A stretch of DNA of 14,915 nucleotides from UBA7374 sp049890275 (GTDB lineage: Bacteria > Verrucomicrobiota > Verrucomicrobiia > Opitutales > Coraliomargaritaceae), in NCBI GenBank assembly GCA_049890275.1, contig JBMHBT010000018.1, forward strand, positions 1-14,915. Reading direction: 5' to 3'. Both the position numbers and the translations under genes were made by a program. Within the stretch, counting starts at the first letter, position 1; each line of letters begins with the position of its first letter. Below are positions 1-8,714 of this stretch, piece after piece. Under the pieces are notes generated by a model. It saw only the letters and a program-made list of their open reading frames with translations. It did not search any database and had not been told where the DNA came from.

Positions 1-74
1 CCCAGCAGAGTGGGCGGAAATCCGATCGCTTTTCTTTGCTTGTTCATATGAATCGTCAAATACGATTGGCCCAT

Positions 75-108
75 AAAAAAGCTCCCGAGTCAATGAGACA
101 GCGGGAGC
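75..108 (-). terminator. Rho-independent terminator of rpsT
   Basis: Read on the minus strand, GCTCCCG (102-108) pairs with CGGGAGC (81-87) around a 14-base loop, followed directly by six T (75-80). The hairpin lies 24 bases past the rpsT stop codon, so it ends the rpsT transcript. There is no T run on the other side, so it should not act on the plus strand. Confidence 0.88.
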
Positions 109-132
109 ATTAAAGTGTAGGAAATAGCTATG

Positions 133-390
133 TTACGCCGAAACCAGTTTTGCGCAGCGAGATTTATGGCGGGCAATTTTGTTCGCATGCACCAAACCGT
201 TTTTACCGGCTTTGTCCAAAGCAGAGATATACTCTTTAGCAGAAGATGCCAGAACTTCCTTGTCTCCAGCCTCTACGGCAGCGTCCACCTTCTTGGAAAG
301 TGTCTTCAGGCGGCTCTTCACCTGGCGGTTCTGCAGGGTGCGGGTTTCCGTCTTACGGATATACTTCAGTGCGGATTTCGTGTTTGCCAT
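133..390 (-). CDS. rpsT: 30S ribosomal protein S20
   Basis: An 85-residue, very basic protein beginning MANTKSALKYIRK, which is the typical S20 N-terminus. S20 binds 16S rRNA in the small subunit body, and its usual length is 85-90 residues. The C-terminal part (GLVHANKIARHKSRCAKLV) matches the conserved S20 helix that ends in H-N-K-AARHKSRL. The reading frame is open further upstream, to 561, but that extension runs into rnpB and lacks S20 similarity, so the ATG at 390 is the start. No Shine-Dalgarno motif precedes it. A terminator follows at 75-108 and a TTGACA-type promoter lies just upstream. Confidence 0.96.
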   Translation of the reverse strand: MANTKSALKYIRKTETRTLQNRQVKSRLKTLSKKVDAAVEAGDKEVLASSAKEYISALDKAGKNGLVHANKIARHKSRCAKLVSA

Positions 391-414
391 GTGTAAAAAT
401 AGAAAAGAGCGCAG

Positions 415-443
415 AAAGTGCTCATCCCCCGCTCTGCTGTCAA
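415..443 (-). promoter_or_regulatory. Candidate rpsT promoter
   Basis: On the minus strand a perfect TTGACA -35 hexamer (438-443) is followed, after 17 bases, by CACTTT (415-420). The -10 is a poor match to TATAAT, but it resembles the CATTTC found at the expected -10 of rnpB next door. It would give an rpsT leader of roughly 18 bases. This is inference from motif and spacing only. Confidence 0.45.
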
Positions 444-494
444 GCGATAAAGTCAGGCCATTTCGTCCTCGCGCCTTCGAGGATGACAAGAGGT

Positions 495-883
<389 letters not shown>

Positions 884-889
884 TTAGTA

Positions 890-918
890 GAAATGGAATA
901 TCCCCACCCACTTGGCAA
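890..918 (-). promoter_or_regulatory. Candidate rnpB promoter
   Basis: On the minus strand TTGCCA (913-918), five of six matches to the -35 consensus, is followed after 17 bases by CATTTC (890-895). That places transcription start about 7 bases downstream, at 883, exactly where the P1 helix begins. The -10 is far from TATAAT, so the call depends on the -35 match and the agreement in spacing. Confidence 0.45.
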
Positions 919-1024
919 GTAGCAAAAATCCGCATAGCGTAACCGGAATAACCGGGAAACTCCTTGATCATCGCAGAGTGCATATAGGCACTTGCCTTTA
1001 TAAAGTTTGCAAAAGATTTTTAGA

Positions 1025-1042
1025 TGTAACCTAAGCTTAACA
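1025..1042 (+). promoter_or_regulatory. Possible Pho-box-like repeat before the TonB operon
   Basis: TGTAACC (1025-1031) and CTTAACA (1036-1042) are spaced 11 bp apart, the spacing of PhoB half-sites. They are followed by TTAGACAG, similar to the ATTAGACAC found in the corresponding element before the porin gene. No clear -10 lies at the matching distance (TTCCAT at 1052-1057 is the nearest), so this is the weakest of the three such elements. Confidence 0.3.
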
Positions 1043-1091
1043 TTAGACAGCTTCCATCGTGGGAAGTTTTCTGCATCATTTGCTGCTGAAC

Positions 1092-1850
1092 ATGAAAACC
1101 CAAACGACACTAGGCTATGCCTTCGTTCTCCTCCTGACCGCCGCAACCAGCGCTGCCGCAGGTCTGCAAACCACCCGCGACACGCTCGACAAATGGGTGG
1201 AGACCCGCCAATTGATCTCCAAAGAGAAAAACGACTGGCTGCTGGAAGAATCCATTCTCAACGACACGCGCAGCCTGCTGAAGAATGAACTCCACCGCTT
1301 GAAGGAAGCCATCTCCGAACTGGAAGCCTCCGCTACGGCAGCGGATCAGGATCGGGAGAAACTCGCTCAGGAGAAGTCAGACTTATCCGCCGCTTCTGAA
1401 GTCATTGCAGGCAACCTCGCCCAGTTGGAACGCCAACTCAAGCAAATCATTAAAACTTTGCCCGAACCGCTTTTGAAAAAAATCAAGCCTTTGGTGCGCC
1501 GCTTGCCCGACAACCCGTCAGATGCCCAGATATCGATCGGCGAACGCGTGCAAAACATCGTCGGCATTCTCAGTCAGGCCGACAAGTTCAACACGACCCT
1601 AACCATCACCAGCGAGAGCCGCGAAATTCAAGAGGGCAAATTCATCCAAGTAAGCACGCTCTACTGGGGTCTCGCCATGGCCTACTATGTGGATGACTCG
1701 GGCGACTATGCTGGCATTGGCCTAGCCGGGCCGGATGGCTGGCAATGGCCGGAAATCGAAGACGCGGGTAATTCGATCAAAAAACTCTTCGAGATCTATG
1801 AAGGCACCGCCGAAATCCAGTTTGTCGACGTCCCTGCACAGATCCAATAA
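1092..1850 (+). CDS. DUF3450 periplasmic coiled-coil protein of the TonB2-type system
   Basis: A 252-residue protein of the DUF3450 (PF11932) type, whose genes in gammaproteobacteria open operons encoding a TtpC/ExbB/ExbD/TonB system. Residues 1-23 (MKTQTTLGYAFVLLLTAATSAAA) form a signal peptide. Residues about 30-120 are a charged heptad-rich coiled coil, and the C-terminal part contains the family-like segment STLYWGLAMAYYVDD and GPDGWQWPEI. It is therefore probably periplasmic. The frame extends upstream to a GTG at 1059, but the ATG at 1092 gives the clean signal peptide. It is the first gene of the operon and ends 26 bases before the next start. Its biochemical role is not known; a structural or anchoring role for the proton-channel complex is inference. 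Confidence 0.85.
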   Translation: MKTQTTLGYAFVLLLTAATSAAAGLQTTRDTLDKWVETRQLISKEKNDWLLEESILNDTRSLLKNELHRLKEAISELEASATAADQDREKLAQEKSDLSAASEVIAGNLAQLERQLKQIIKTLPEPLLKKIKPLVRRLPDNPSDAQISIGERVQNIVGILSQADKFNTTLTITSESREIQEGKFIQVSTLYWGLAMAYYVDDSGDYAGIGLAGPDGWQWPEIEDAGNSIKKLFEIYEGTAEIQFVDVPAQIQ

Positions 1851-1876
1851 CGCCGCTACCGAACAAACCTGATTCC

Positions 1877-3283
1877 ATGCTAGCCATGACAACTCGCTTT
1901 CTCCCCGCCACTCTCGCCACCCTTCTGATCATCGGCACAATCCAGCTTTCCGCCCAAAACTTTGACGCGGCAGAACAACAGGCAAAAGCCGATCTCGCCC
2001 AATCTCTGCAGGATCTAAATGCCGCCCGAACCACTATAGCCAAAGAGAAGATCCCACTCATCCGGGAAGTCTCGAAGCTAGAAGACGAAGTACGGCAAAA
2101 AAGCGCTGAACTGAACCGACTACGCCGCTTGCGTGACAACCGTGATCTCGGCCTCAACCGTCTGCGCGATCAGGTTGAAGCGATCCAGGCACAAAACGAA
2201 TACACCGCAGGTCTACTAGACGAATTCGTTCGCTCTTTTGAAACCCGCATCGACTTCAGTGAGCGTCAACTCTACAGCGAGACCGCCGAAGAAGCCAGAC
2301 TGGCTCTGGAAGACTCCGACATGAATCAGGCAGAACGCTTCACCAAACAAATCGACGTCATTGGTGTTGCGCTCAACCGTCTGGAACAGCTTGTCGGCGG
2401 CTATCGCTTTGAGGGTCTAGGCCTTGCACCCAACGGAGATATTCTGCCGGGAAACTTTGCCGCCTTTGGCCCTACCGTTTTTTATGCGGCAAAAGACTCG
2501 GACCTGGCAGGTCTTGCCGTGACCAAACTGAATGCTGCAGAAGCGGCGATTGCTCTACCGGGCGAGGCATACACAGCCGGAATTCGCCAGTTTGTCGAAA
2601 CCGGTGAAGGTCGCATTCCGGCAGATATGACTCTGGGCAAAGCACTCAAGATCGAAGAAGGCAGCGATACGATTGGCGAACACTTGGCAAAAGGAGGCAT
2701 CGTCGGCTATGTCATCCTCAGCCTCGGCGCCGTATGCCTGATTCTCGGACTGGTCAAACTGGTCGAAATCACCGGCTTTAAGACCGCTTCTCCCGAGCAA
2801 GTACAACAGGTACTCCTCGACATTCAGGATAGTACCCGTAAAGCGAATGAATCAGCCAGCCAAGTCGCTGGCGCAGGAGGCGAACTCCTTCTTGCCGGAA
2901 TCGAGAATGCAAATGAGAAACGTGGCTCTCTTGAAGAGATTCTCTACGAAAAGATCCTCGCCTGCCGCCCCAAGCTGGAGCGTTTCCTTCCTCTCATCGC
3001 ACTGACTGCGGCAGCGGCACCTCTGCTCGGACTGCTCGGTACGGTGACTGGTATGATCAAAACCTTCAATTTGATCACCATCTTTGGCACGGGTGACGCC
3101 AAGAGCCTTTCCTCCGGCATCTCCGAAGCACTGGTAACCACGGAGCTAGGACTCTGCGTAGCCATTCCTTCACTCATCTTCCATGGGATGCTCTCCCGCA
3201 TGGCCCGTCAAAAAATCGGCGAAATGGAGCAGACCGCAGTCGGCTTTGTCAATGGCCTGCTTGGTAATCGTAAAAACAAATAA
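1877..3283 (+). CDS. TtpC-like MotA/TolQ/ExbB proton-channel protein with large periplasmic domain
   Basis: A 468-residue inner-membrane protein. Residues 1-27 are a signal peptide. Residues about 30-135 form a coiled coil, followed by a periplasmic region to about 270. Transmembrane segments lie near 273-297, 370-398 and 418-440. The C-terminal portion carries the MotA/TolQ/ExbB signature (PLIALTAAAAPLLGLLGTV, then SGISEALVTTELGL). Vibrio TtpC has this same build and is required in addition to ExbB for TonB2 energy transduction. The next gene encodes a short ExbB, so the operon has two proton-channel-type subunits, as in TonB2 systems. A second ATG at 1886 would shorten the protein by three residues and leave the signal peptide intact. 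No Shine-Dalgarno motif is seen for either. Confidence 0.88.
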   Translation: MLAMTTRFLPATLATLLIIGTIQLSAQNFDAAEQQAKADLAQSLQDLNAARTTIAKEKIPLIREVSKLEDEVRQKSAELNRLRRLRDNRDLGLNRLRDQVEAIQAQNEYTAGLLDEFVRSFETRIDFSERQLYSETAEEARLALEDSDMNQAERFTKQIDVIGVALNRLEQLVGGYRFEGLGLAPNGDILPGNFAAFGPTVFYAAKDSDLAGLAVTKLNAAEAAIALPGEAYTAGIRQFVETGEGRIPADMTLGKALKIEEGSDTIGEHLAKGGIVGYVILSLGAVCLILGLVKLVEITGFKTASPEQVQQVLLDIQDSTRKANESASQVAGAGGELLLAGIENANEKRGSLEEILYEKILACRPKLERFLPLIALTAAAAPLLGLLGTVTGMIKTFNLITIFGTGDAKSLSSGISEALVTTELGLCVAIPSLIFHGMLSRMARQKIGEMEQTAVGFVNGLLGNRKNK

Positions 3284-3320
3284 TAGCTCCACCATTTCCA
3301 GCACAGGCACGAGAAAAGAT

Positions 3321-3905
3321 ATGTTTGAAAAAATCATAGGCATTTGGATGAGCGGCGGATGGGTCATGATTCCCCTGCTCGCACTGGCTCTGATGATTTA
3401 CTCATTGGGCTTGCAGATGCTTTTCTTCCTGCGCCGGGGCAATGTACAACTGGGCCGTGAAACCGAATGGCTCAACTGGGTCTACGACCCGGATCAGGCA
3501 TCCGGACGTGTCGGTGAAATTATTCGCTATACTCAGGAAAACGCAACCGCCTCCAAGCATGTGCGCAATCGCTTTACAGAAGTACGCCAGACCATCCTAG
3601 ACAACGTTCAGCGCAAGCTCATCTTCCTCAACACACTCGTAGCGGCAGCTCCCTTAATGGGTCTGCTCGGCACCGTCATCGGAATGCTTGCCACCTTTGC
3701 CGGCCTTTCATCCAGCGGCGGCGCTGAGACGGTCGATATTGTCGCCGCAGGTATTTCCGAGGCTCTGATCACGACCCAGACGGGTCTCTTCATCGCCCTC
3801 CCGGGCATCTTCCTCGCCCTCCTCATCCGTCGCCGGATGCACGCGATCGAGGCCGCACTTGCCCGAATCGAATCCATTAGCCTGACGAAGCTCCAACTCG
3901 ATTAA
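3321..3905 (+). CDS. exbB: ExbB proton-channel subunit (ExbB2-type)
   Basis: A 194-residue MotA/TolQ/ExbB family protein that, with ExbD, forms the inner-membrane proton channel powering TonB. Membrane segments lie at about 12-36, 101-127 and 140-170. The conserved block LNTLVAAAPLMGLLGTVIGM and then GISEALITTQTGLFIALPG are diagnostic. The protein is shorter than E. coli ExbB (about 240), as is usual for ExbB2 proteins. The frame is open from 3183, overlapping the previous gene, but the ATG at 3321 gives the normal ExbB2 N-terminus and follows a weak purine stretch (gagaaaag). exbD starts 28 bases downstream. Confidence 0.94.
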   Translation: MFEKIIGIWMSGGWVMIPLLALALMIYSLGLQMLFFLRRGNVQLGRETEWLNWVYDPDQASGRVGEIIRYTQENATASKHVRNRFTEVRQTILDNVQRKLIFLNTLVAAAPLMGLLGTVIGMLATFAGLSSSGGAETVDIVAAGISEALITTQTGLFIALPGIFLALLIRRRMHAIEAALARIESISLTKLQLD

Positions 3906-3933
3906 GCCGATACACTTTCTTCCTCCTTATACT

Positions 3934-4332
<399 letters not shown>

Positions 4333-4358
4333 CCACTACTTTATCCAGAGCATACGCT

Positions 4359-5009
4359 ATGTCATCGGTCTACAAGCCACCTCAGGGAAAAGGTACCCTT
4401 ACTGCAGGCACCGTATGTGGCATTATTATTAGCCTGCTCATCTTCCTCGCCATTCCCCTGACTCAGATCTTCACCGAGTACGAAAAAGCACCCGAAGAAA
4501 TTGACGCTCTGGAGATGGCTCCGCCGCCTCCACCGCCTCCGCCGGAAGACCCGCCTCCGCCACCTGAACCGGAAGAAGAAGAACCGCCGCCGGAACTCGA
4601 TACCCCGCCGCCGCCACTCACCCTCGATATGCTCGATCTCGCCCTCGAACCCGGCACCGGCAACTCCCTCGCCGGAGACTTTGCCCTACCCACCTTCGAG
4701 GTCGGCCAAAAAGATCTCGGCGGTCTGGAAATTTTCGATCTGGGCGAAGTCGATTCGCCTCCAAAGGCAAGAACTCAAGTCGAATTCAAAATCCCAACAA
4801 AAGCCAGACGGATGGGTATTACAGGTACCGTTAAAATTAAATACATTGTCACTGCAAAAGGAGTCGCTGAAAAATTTTTGGTAACGGAAAGCCCTTCTAC
4901 TATTCTAACTAAAGCAGTAATTGATACAATTAAACGCACCCGTTTTGACCCGGCAATTAAAAGCGGGCAAAAAGTAGCCGTTCATATGGAGGCTGCGATT
5001 CCATTCTAA
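4359..5009 (+). CDS. tonB: TonB energy-transducing protein
   Basis: A 216-residue TonB. It has a cytoplasmic N-terminus, one membrane anchor (about 15-37), a Pro/Glu-rich periplasmic spacer (about 43-86, with runs of up to eight prolines), then a C-terminal TonB domain (about 140-216). That domain carries GITGTVKIKYIVTAKGVAEKF and ends in the A-I-P-F type terminus common in TonB2 proteins. It carries energy from ExbB/ExbD to outer-membrane receptors. The usual YP motif at the start of the C-terminal domain is replaced by FKIPTKARR. GC content drops sharply within the gene, from about 68% at 4501-4680 to about 40% at 4801-4980, although the reading frame is intact. Confidence 0.93.
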   Translation: MSSVYKPPQGKGTLTAGTVCGIIISLLIFLAIPLTQIFTEYEKAPEEIDALEMAPPPPPPPPEDPPPPPEPEEEEPPPELDTPPPPLTLDMLDLALEPGTGNSLAGDFALPTFEVGQKDLGGLEIFDLGEVDSPPKARTQVEFKIPTKARRMGITGTVKIKYIVTAKGVAEKFLVTESPSTILTKAVIDTIKRTRFDPAIKSGQKVAVHMEAAIPF

Positions 5010-5048
5010 CATTTCGATTTATTTTGAACGTTCGAACCGCTCCCGATC

Positions 5049-6416
5049 ATGCGCACTACAATACACACCCTCCTCTTCAGCCTTTGCCTGGCCGTCGGCA
5101 ACCTTTTCGCGCAAGCCCCCGCGGCCAACCCGGCAACCGACCTCTGGAACGACCCCGCCTTCATTAACGAGTTCCTCGGTTCCTACGGCTTCCTCGCCGG
5201 CTATGAGCCGAAGATCTCCGACGAAGAAAAAGAAGCCCTCCGAGGACTTGTCGACCTGATCAAGGTCAGCCCCAAGGCGGCCATTCAGCAACTGGAGCCG
5301 CAAATCAAGTCCAGCACCAGCGCCGCCTTCGACTTCATCCTGGCCAATCTCTATTTCCAGGAAGGCAATCTGGCCAAGGCGGAGACCTATTACCGTAGCG
5401 CAATCACCAAACACCCCGACTTTCGCCGCGCTTACAAGAACCTCGGATTGGTTCTTGTACAAGACGGTAACTTTCCCGACGCCATCCCCGTCATCTCCCA
5501 GGCCATGGAACTCGGCGAAGTCGATGGCCGCTCCTACGGCCTCCTCGGCTACGCCTACCTCACCAGCGGCCGCTACTACCCCGCAGAAGCAGCCTACCGT
5601 CAGGCTATTCTGATGCAGCCGGACACCGCCGACTGGAAAGTTGGCCTCGCGCGCTGCCTTCTTGAAACCGAACGCTACGCCGACGCCATCGCCCTATTAG
5701 ATACCTTACTCAAAGAGGATTCCGACAACGCCGACTACTGGCTGCTCCAGAGCAATGCCTTGATCGGCAACGACCAATCCCTCAAAGCAGCGCAGAACCT
5801 TGAAATCGTCCGCCGCATGGGCAAAGCGGAACTGCCGACTCTCACCCTGCTGGGCGATATCTACATGAACAATGAGTCGCCCGACCTCGCCCTCGGTGCC
5901 TATCTCGCTGCGGCAGAGAAAGCCGCCGCCACCGACGCCAAGGCACTGCTCCGTGCTGCCGGCATCCTTACCCGCTCCGGAAATTACGATCCGGCAAGTA
6001 CAATGATCCGCAGCATCCGTAAAAATATGGGAGAAGGCCTCAACCCTGCGCAGGACCTCGAGTTGCTCACTCTCAGCGCCAAGATTGCCCGCTACAAAGG
6101 AGATACCGAAACCGCCATTGAAATGCTCACCCAGATCGTTGAACGCGATGCGCTCAACGGCGAAGTCATCATTGAACTGGCCAACAACTTTGCCGACCTC
6201 GACAAGCTCCCCGAAGCCTTCAACCGCTTCGAACAGGCTGCTAAAATTGAAGGCTATGAACGACCCGCTCTCATCGCCCACGCCCAGACACTTGTCCGAA
6301 ACGGGCAATACGAAAAGGCAGTACCCCTCCTCAACCGCGCGCTTAGCATCCAGCACGACAGTAACCTACAGGACTTTCTCGCCCGCGTCGAACGAGCGGC
6401 CAAGAGCAAGGGCTGA
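5049..6416 (+). CDS. Periplasmic tetratricopeptide-repeat protein ending the TonB operon
   Basis: A 455-residue protein with a signal peptide (about residues 1-21, ending LFAQ) followed by many degenerate TPR units. Examples are the stretches FDFILANLYFQEGNLAKAETYY, DFRRAYKNLGLVLVQDGNFPDA and YGLLGYAYLTSGRYYPAEAAY, and further units to the C-terminus. TPRs are helical protein-protein interaction scaffolds. A TPR gene directly after tonB is the usual last member of DUF3450-TtpC-ExbB-ExbD-TonB operons such as those of Shewanella. The start is 39 bases after the tonB stop. A periplasmic accessory role in the TonB complex is inference, and no enzymatic motif is visible. Confidence 0.9.
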   Translation: MRTTIHTLLFSLCLAVGNLFAQAPAANPATDLWNDPAFINEFLGSYGFLAGYEPKISDEEKEALRGLVDLIKVSPKAAIQQLEPQIKSSTSAAFDFILANLYFQEGNLAKAETYYRSAITKHPDFRRAYKNLGLVLVQDGNFPDAIPVISQAMELGEVDGRSYGLLGYAYLTSGRYYPAEAAYRQAILMQPDTADWKVGLARCLLETERYADAIALLDTLLKEDSDNADYWLLQSNALIGNDQSLKAAQNLEIVRRMGKAELPTLTLLGDIYMNNESPDLALGAYLAAAEKAAATDAKALLRAAGILTRSGNYDPASTMIRSIRKNMGEGLNPAQDLELLTLSAKIARYKGDTETAIEMLTQIVERDALNGEVIIELANNFADLDKLPEAFNRFEQAAKIEGYERPALIAHAQTLVRNGQYEKAVPLLNRALSIQHDSNLQDFLARVERAAKSKG

Positions 6417-6473
6417 TCGACCATCAGAAAAACACGTACCAAACAGCCACAGAATTGCCAGTGTTCACCAATT

Positions 6474-6517
6474 TGTAACATATTAGACACCCTTGTGTTA
6501 CTTTTTCAGGCTATTTG
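6474..6517 (+). promoter_or_regulatory. Candidate Pho box and -10 of the porin gene
   Basis: Three 7-base units are spaced 11 bp apart: TGTAACA (6474-6480), AGACACC (6485-6491) and TGTTACT (6496-6502). After 9 bases comes TATTTG (6512-6517). PhoB sites elsewhere are 7-bp direct repeats separated by 4 bp and replace the -35. The same layout and the same 9-base gap to a TATT-type -10 occurs before pstS. The first and third units also form an imperfect inverted repeat followed by five T, so a weak terminator for the upstream operon is a second reading. Confidence 0.45.
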
Positions 6518-6589
6518 TAGATAGATCGCTACACTGCTACCGCAGTAGACAAGATTGTTATTAAACAAACCACCTACAAAACCATACAC

Positions 6590-7726
6590 ATGAATCAATT
6601 AATTCGCACACTCAGCATCGCAGCGACTTGCGCTGCCGCCACACTCAGTCCCGCTGCGGCCGAGACAGAGACCACAACAGAAGACCGCTTCAAAAAGGCC
6701 TGGAGCCACTCAACTCTCTACAGCAATAAAGAGAACAATATCCTGCAAAAGCTCGTTTTCACCGGGCGCCTGCAAGCGGATTATGCGAACTTTGACGAAA
6801 AAGATGCCGGTAACTTTAATGATATCGTGTTTCGCCGCGCACGTGCCGGTTTCAAAGCATCGGTTTTTAATGACTTCACCGTCCATAGCGAAATGGACAT
6901 GGATCTCAACGACACCGACCCTGTTTACAAACGCTTAACCGATAGCTATGTCGCCTGGCACCCAGGTGATAACTGGCAAATAAAAGTCGGGAAGCAATCA
7001 GCCGGCTTTACGCTAGACGGCGGCACATCATCCAAGAAACTAATCGCTATCGAGCGCAGTAAAGTAGCCGGCAACCTTTGGTTTTCGAAAGAATATTTTA
7101 ACGGTATTTCTTATGCCGCAAAAAGAGATGCCTGGAGCTACAAAGCAGGCGTATTTTCCAATGACGATGGCACCGAGCTGGATGACGCCTTCCAGGAGAG
7201 TTACTTCCTGCTGCTCTCTGCAGGATACGACTTCACAGAATCCATGGATGCAGACAAGGCCGTCCTTCGTCTGGACTACATCTACCAGGACGAACCGGAT
7301 GATTTCGACAACTTCAGCACCAAGAAGCATGAAAACGTAGTCTCGCTCAACGGCAAGTGGCAGAAAGGCGCCTCTCATTTCTGGGGCGATCTAGCCTACG
7401 CAGAAGGTTTCTCCGGAAACGAACTGTTCGCTGTGCAATTGATGCCATTTTACGACCTGAATGAGACATTTCAGATTGTCGGTCGCTACACCTATATCAG
7501 CAGCTCCGACGACAATCAGATCGGCCTCAGTCGCTACGAGAAAACTCTTGTTTCGCAGAAAGGCGATGAAGTCACCGAACTATTCCTCGGCCTAAATGCC
7601 TACTTCTACGGGCATAAGCTGAAATGGCAAAACGGACTGCAATTCACCAACATGAGTGATGACGCCAATAATGGCGGCGAATACGACGGCGTCGGCTTTA
7701 CCTCCGCGATCCGTATCAGTTGGTAG
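6590..7726 (+). CDS. Phosphate-selective-type porin (OprO/OprP family)
   Basis: A 378-residue outer-membrane beta-barrel protein. Residues 1-24 are a signal peptide ending SPAAA. The N-terminal barrel segment with GRLQADYANFDE, FRRARAGFKASVFNDF and HSEMDMD is characteristic of the phosphate-selective porin O and P family (PF07396). Amphipathic strands continue throughout, and the protein ends in ISW with a terminal aromatic residue, as barrel proteins recognised by BamA do. The neighbouring pstS, 86 bases downstream, supports a role in phosphate entry. Members of this family can carry other anions or short polyphosphate, so the substrate is inferred. A Pho-box-like element lies 87-116 bases before the start. 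Confidence 0.88.
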   Translation: MNQLIRTLSIAATCAAATLSPAAAETETTTEDRFKKAWSHSTLYSNKENNILQKLVFTGRLQADYANFDEKDAGNFNDIVFRRARAGFKASVFNDFTVHSEMDMDLNDTDPVYKRLTDSYVAWHPGDNWQIKVGKQSAGFTLDGGTSSKKLIAIERSKVAGNLWFSKEYFNGISYAAKRDAWSYKAGVFSNDDGTELDDAFQESYFLLLSAGYDFTESMDADKAVLRLDYIYQDEPDDFDNFSTKKHENVVSLNGKWQKGASHFWGDLAYAEGFSGNELFAVQLMPFYDLNETFQIVGRYTYISSSDDNQIGLSRYEKTLVSQKGDEVTELFLGLNAYFYGHKLKWQNGLQFTNMSDDANNGGEYDGVGFTSAIRISW

Positions 7727-7751
7727 ATCGACCACTTGATCGTTCAATATT

Positions 7752-7795
7752 TGTCACACAAATTACGCACATCCGTAACAGAACCTGACTATTCT
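7752..7795 (+). promoter_or_regulatory. Candidate Pho box and -10 of pstS
   Basis: Three 7-base units are spaced 11 bp apart: TGTCACA (7752-7758), TTACGCA (7763-7769) and CGTAACA (7774-7780). After 9 bases comes TATTCT (7790-7795). The first unit is close to the PhoB half-site core TGTCA. A start near 7802 would leave a leader of only about 11 bases before the ATG at 7813. The position before pstS, the classic PhoB target, makes this the best of the three candidates. Confidence 0.5.
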
Positions 7796-7812
7796 AGTAT
7801 AAACATTACATC

Positions 7813-8640
7813 ATGAAGAAAACACACACCTTTCACCGACTGCTCGTAACGGCTGCTTTCAGCTTCACTGCGATGCTAAACGCCACTGAAACACTCGTCA
7901 TCAAGGGCTCCGATACTCTCGGCGCCAAAATGGTGCCACAGCTTGCCGAAGCCTTTAAGGCAAAGATGGAACAACAGGGCGTCGATGTCGCATTTGAAAT
8001 TGCCGCCGAAGGCTCTTCCACCGGCGTTGCATCCATTATCGATGCGACTGCGGAAATTGGCATGTCCTCACGTGACCCTAAGGATAAAGAAGTCGCTAAA
8101 GCGAAAGCCAAGGGTGTCGACATGAAAGCGATCACCGTGGCAAAGGATGGCATCGCTATCATCGTTAATGAGTCCAGCCCACTGGAGTCGATCTCCATCG
8201 AAGAAATCGAGCTGATTTTCTCCGGCGATGTTACCGACTGGTCCGGCATCTCCACCCAAACCGGTGCGATTTCCGCCTACACCCGCAACACCTCATCCGG
8301 AACGTACGCAGTCTTCCAGAAACTGGGTATGAATTCCCGCGATTATGGCTCGGAAACCCAAAAGATGGCGGGCAACGAGCAAATTGCCGCTGAAGTGGCC
8401 AAAAATCCCAACGGCATCGGCTACGTCGGCCTCGCATACATCAACACTCCGGGAGTAAAAGTCCTCCCCGTTGATGGCTCTGCTCCGGATGCCGCCGACT
8501 ATCCACTGGCTCGCCCACTCTACTACCTGATCAACACCAATCAGTCACTGAGCACAACCGCCAACGACTTCATCGGCTTTACATTCAGCCCCGAGGGTCA
8601 GGCAATCATTAGCGGAGTACACTTCCTCCCTGTTTACTAG
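7813..8640 (+). CDS. pstS: Phosphate ABC transporter substrate-binding protein
   Basis: A 275-residue periplasmic binding protein. Residues 1-24 are a signal peptide. The mature part opens ETLVIKGSDTLG and carries AEGSSTGVASI, GMSSRDPKDKE, KDGIAIIVN and TRNTSSGTYAVF. These are the PstS-family loops whose Ser, Asp and Arg side chains hold phosphate. PstS binds phosphate in the periplasm and delivers it to PstC/PstA. It has its own promoter-like element and a strong terminator (8680-8714), so it is transcribed apart from the permease genes. That arrangement allows higher expression than the permease, as is usual for PstS. Confidence 0.94.
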   Translation: MKKTHTFHRLLVTAAFSFTAMLNATETLVIKGSDTLGAKMVPQLAEAFKAKMEQQGVDVAFEIAAEGSSTGVASIIDATAEIGMSSRDPKDKEVAKAKAKGVDMKAITVAKDGIAIIVNESSPLESISIEEIELIFSGDVTDWSGISTQTGAISAYTRNTSSGTYAVFQKLGMNSRDYGSETQKMAGNEQIAAEVAKNPNGIGYVGLAYINTPGVKVLPVDGSAPDAADYPLARPLYYLINTNQSLSTTANDFIGFTFSPEGQAIISGVHFLPVY

Positions 8641-8679
8641 GCAGATTCTACTGCTCAAGCGGACTCATTTTCCATTCGT

Positions 8680-8714
8680 GGGTCACTGTCGTACGCGATA
8701 GTGACCCTTTTTTT
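8680..8714 (+). terminator. Rho-independent terminator of pstS
   Basis: A 12-bp stem (8680-8691 with 8696-8707, including one G-U pair) closes a TACG loop, followed by seven T (8708-8714). It lies 40 bases after the pstS stop codon. It should separate pstS from the pstC-pstA-pstB-phoU unit. Confidence 0.95.

Noticed and set aside
1..74. Possible ends or starts of flanking genes in the first bases (a plus-strand frame ending near 75, and a minus-strand ATG at 47 after the rpsT terminator).
   Set aside because: The fragments are under 25 codons and resemble no family I recognise; a 6-bp inverted repeat at 51-67 has no T run.
5706..6356. Minus-strand 216-codon open frame opposite the TPR gene.
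   Set aside because: A shadow of a GC-rich coding strand; the plus strand has clear TPR repeats and a signal peptide.
6475..6506. Rho-independent terminator after the TPR gene (GTAACATA/TGTGTTAC with T5).
   Set aside because: The stem is AT-rich, includes a wobble pair and has an 11-base loop; the Pho-box reading explains the same bases and the match with pstS better.
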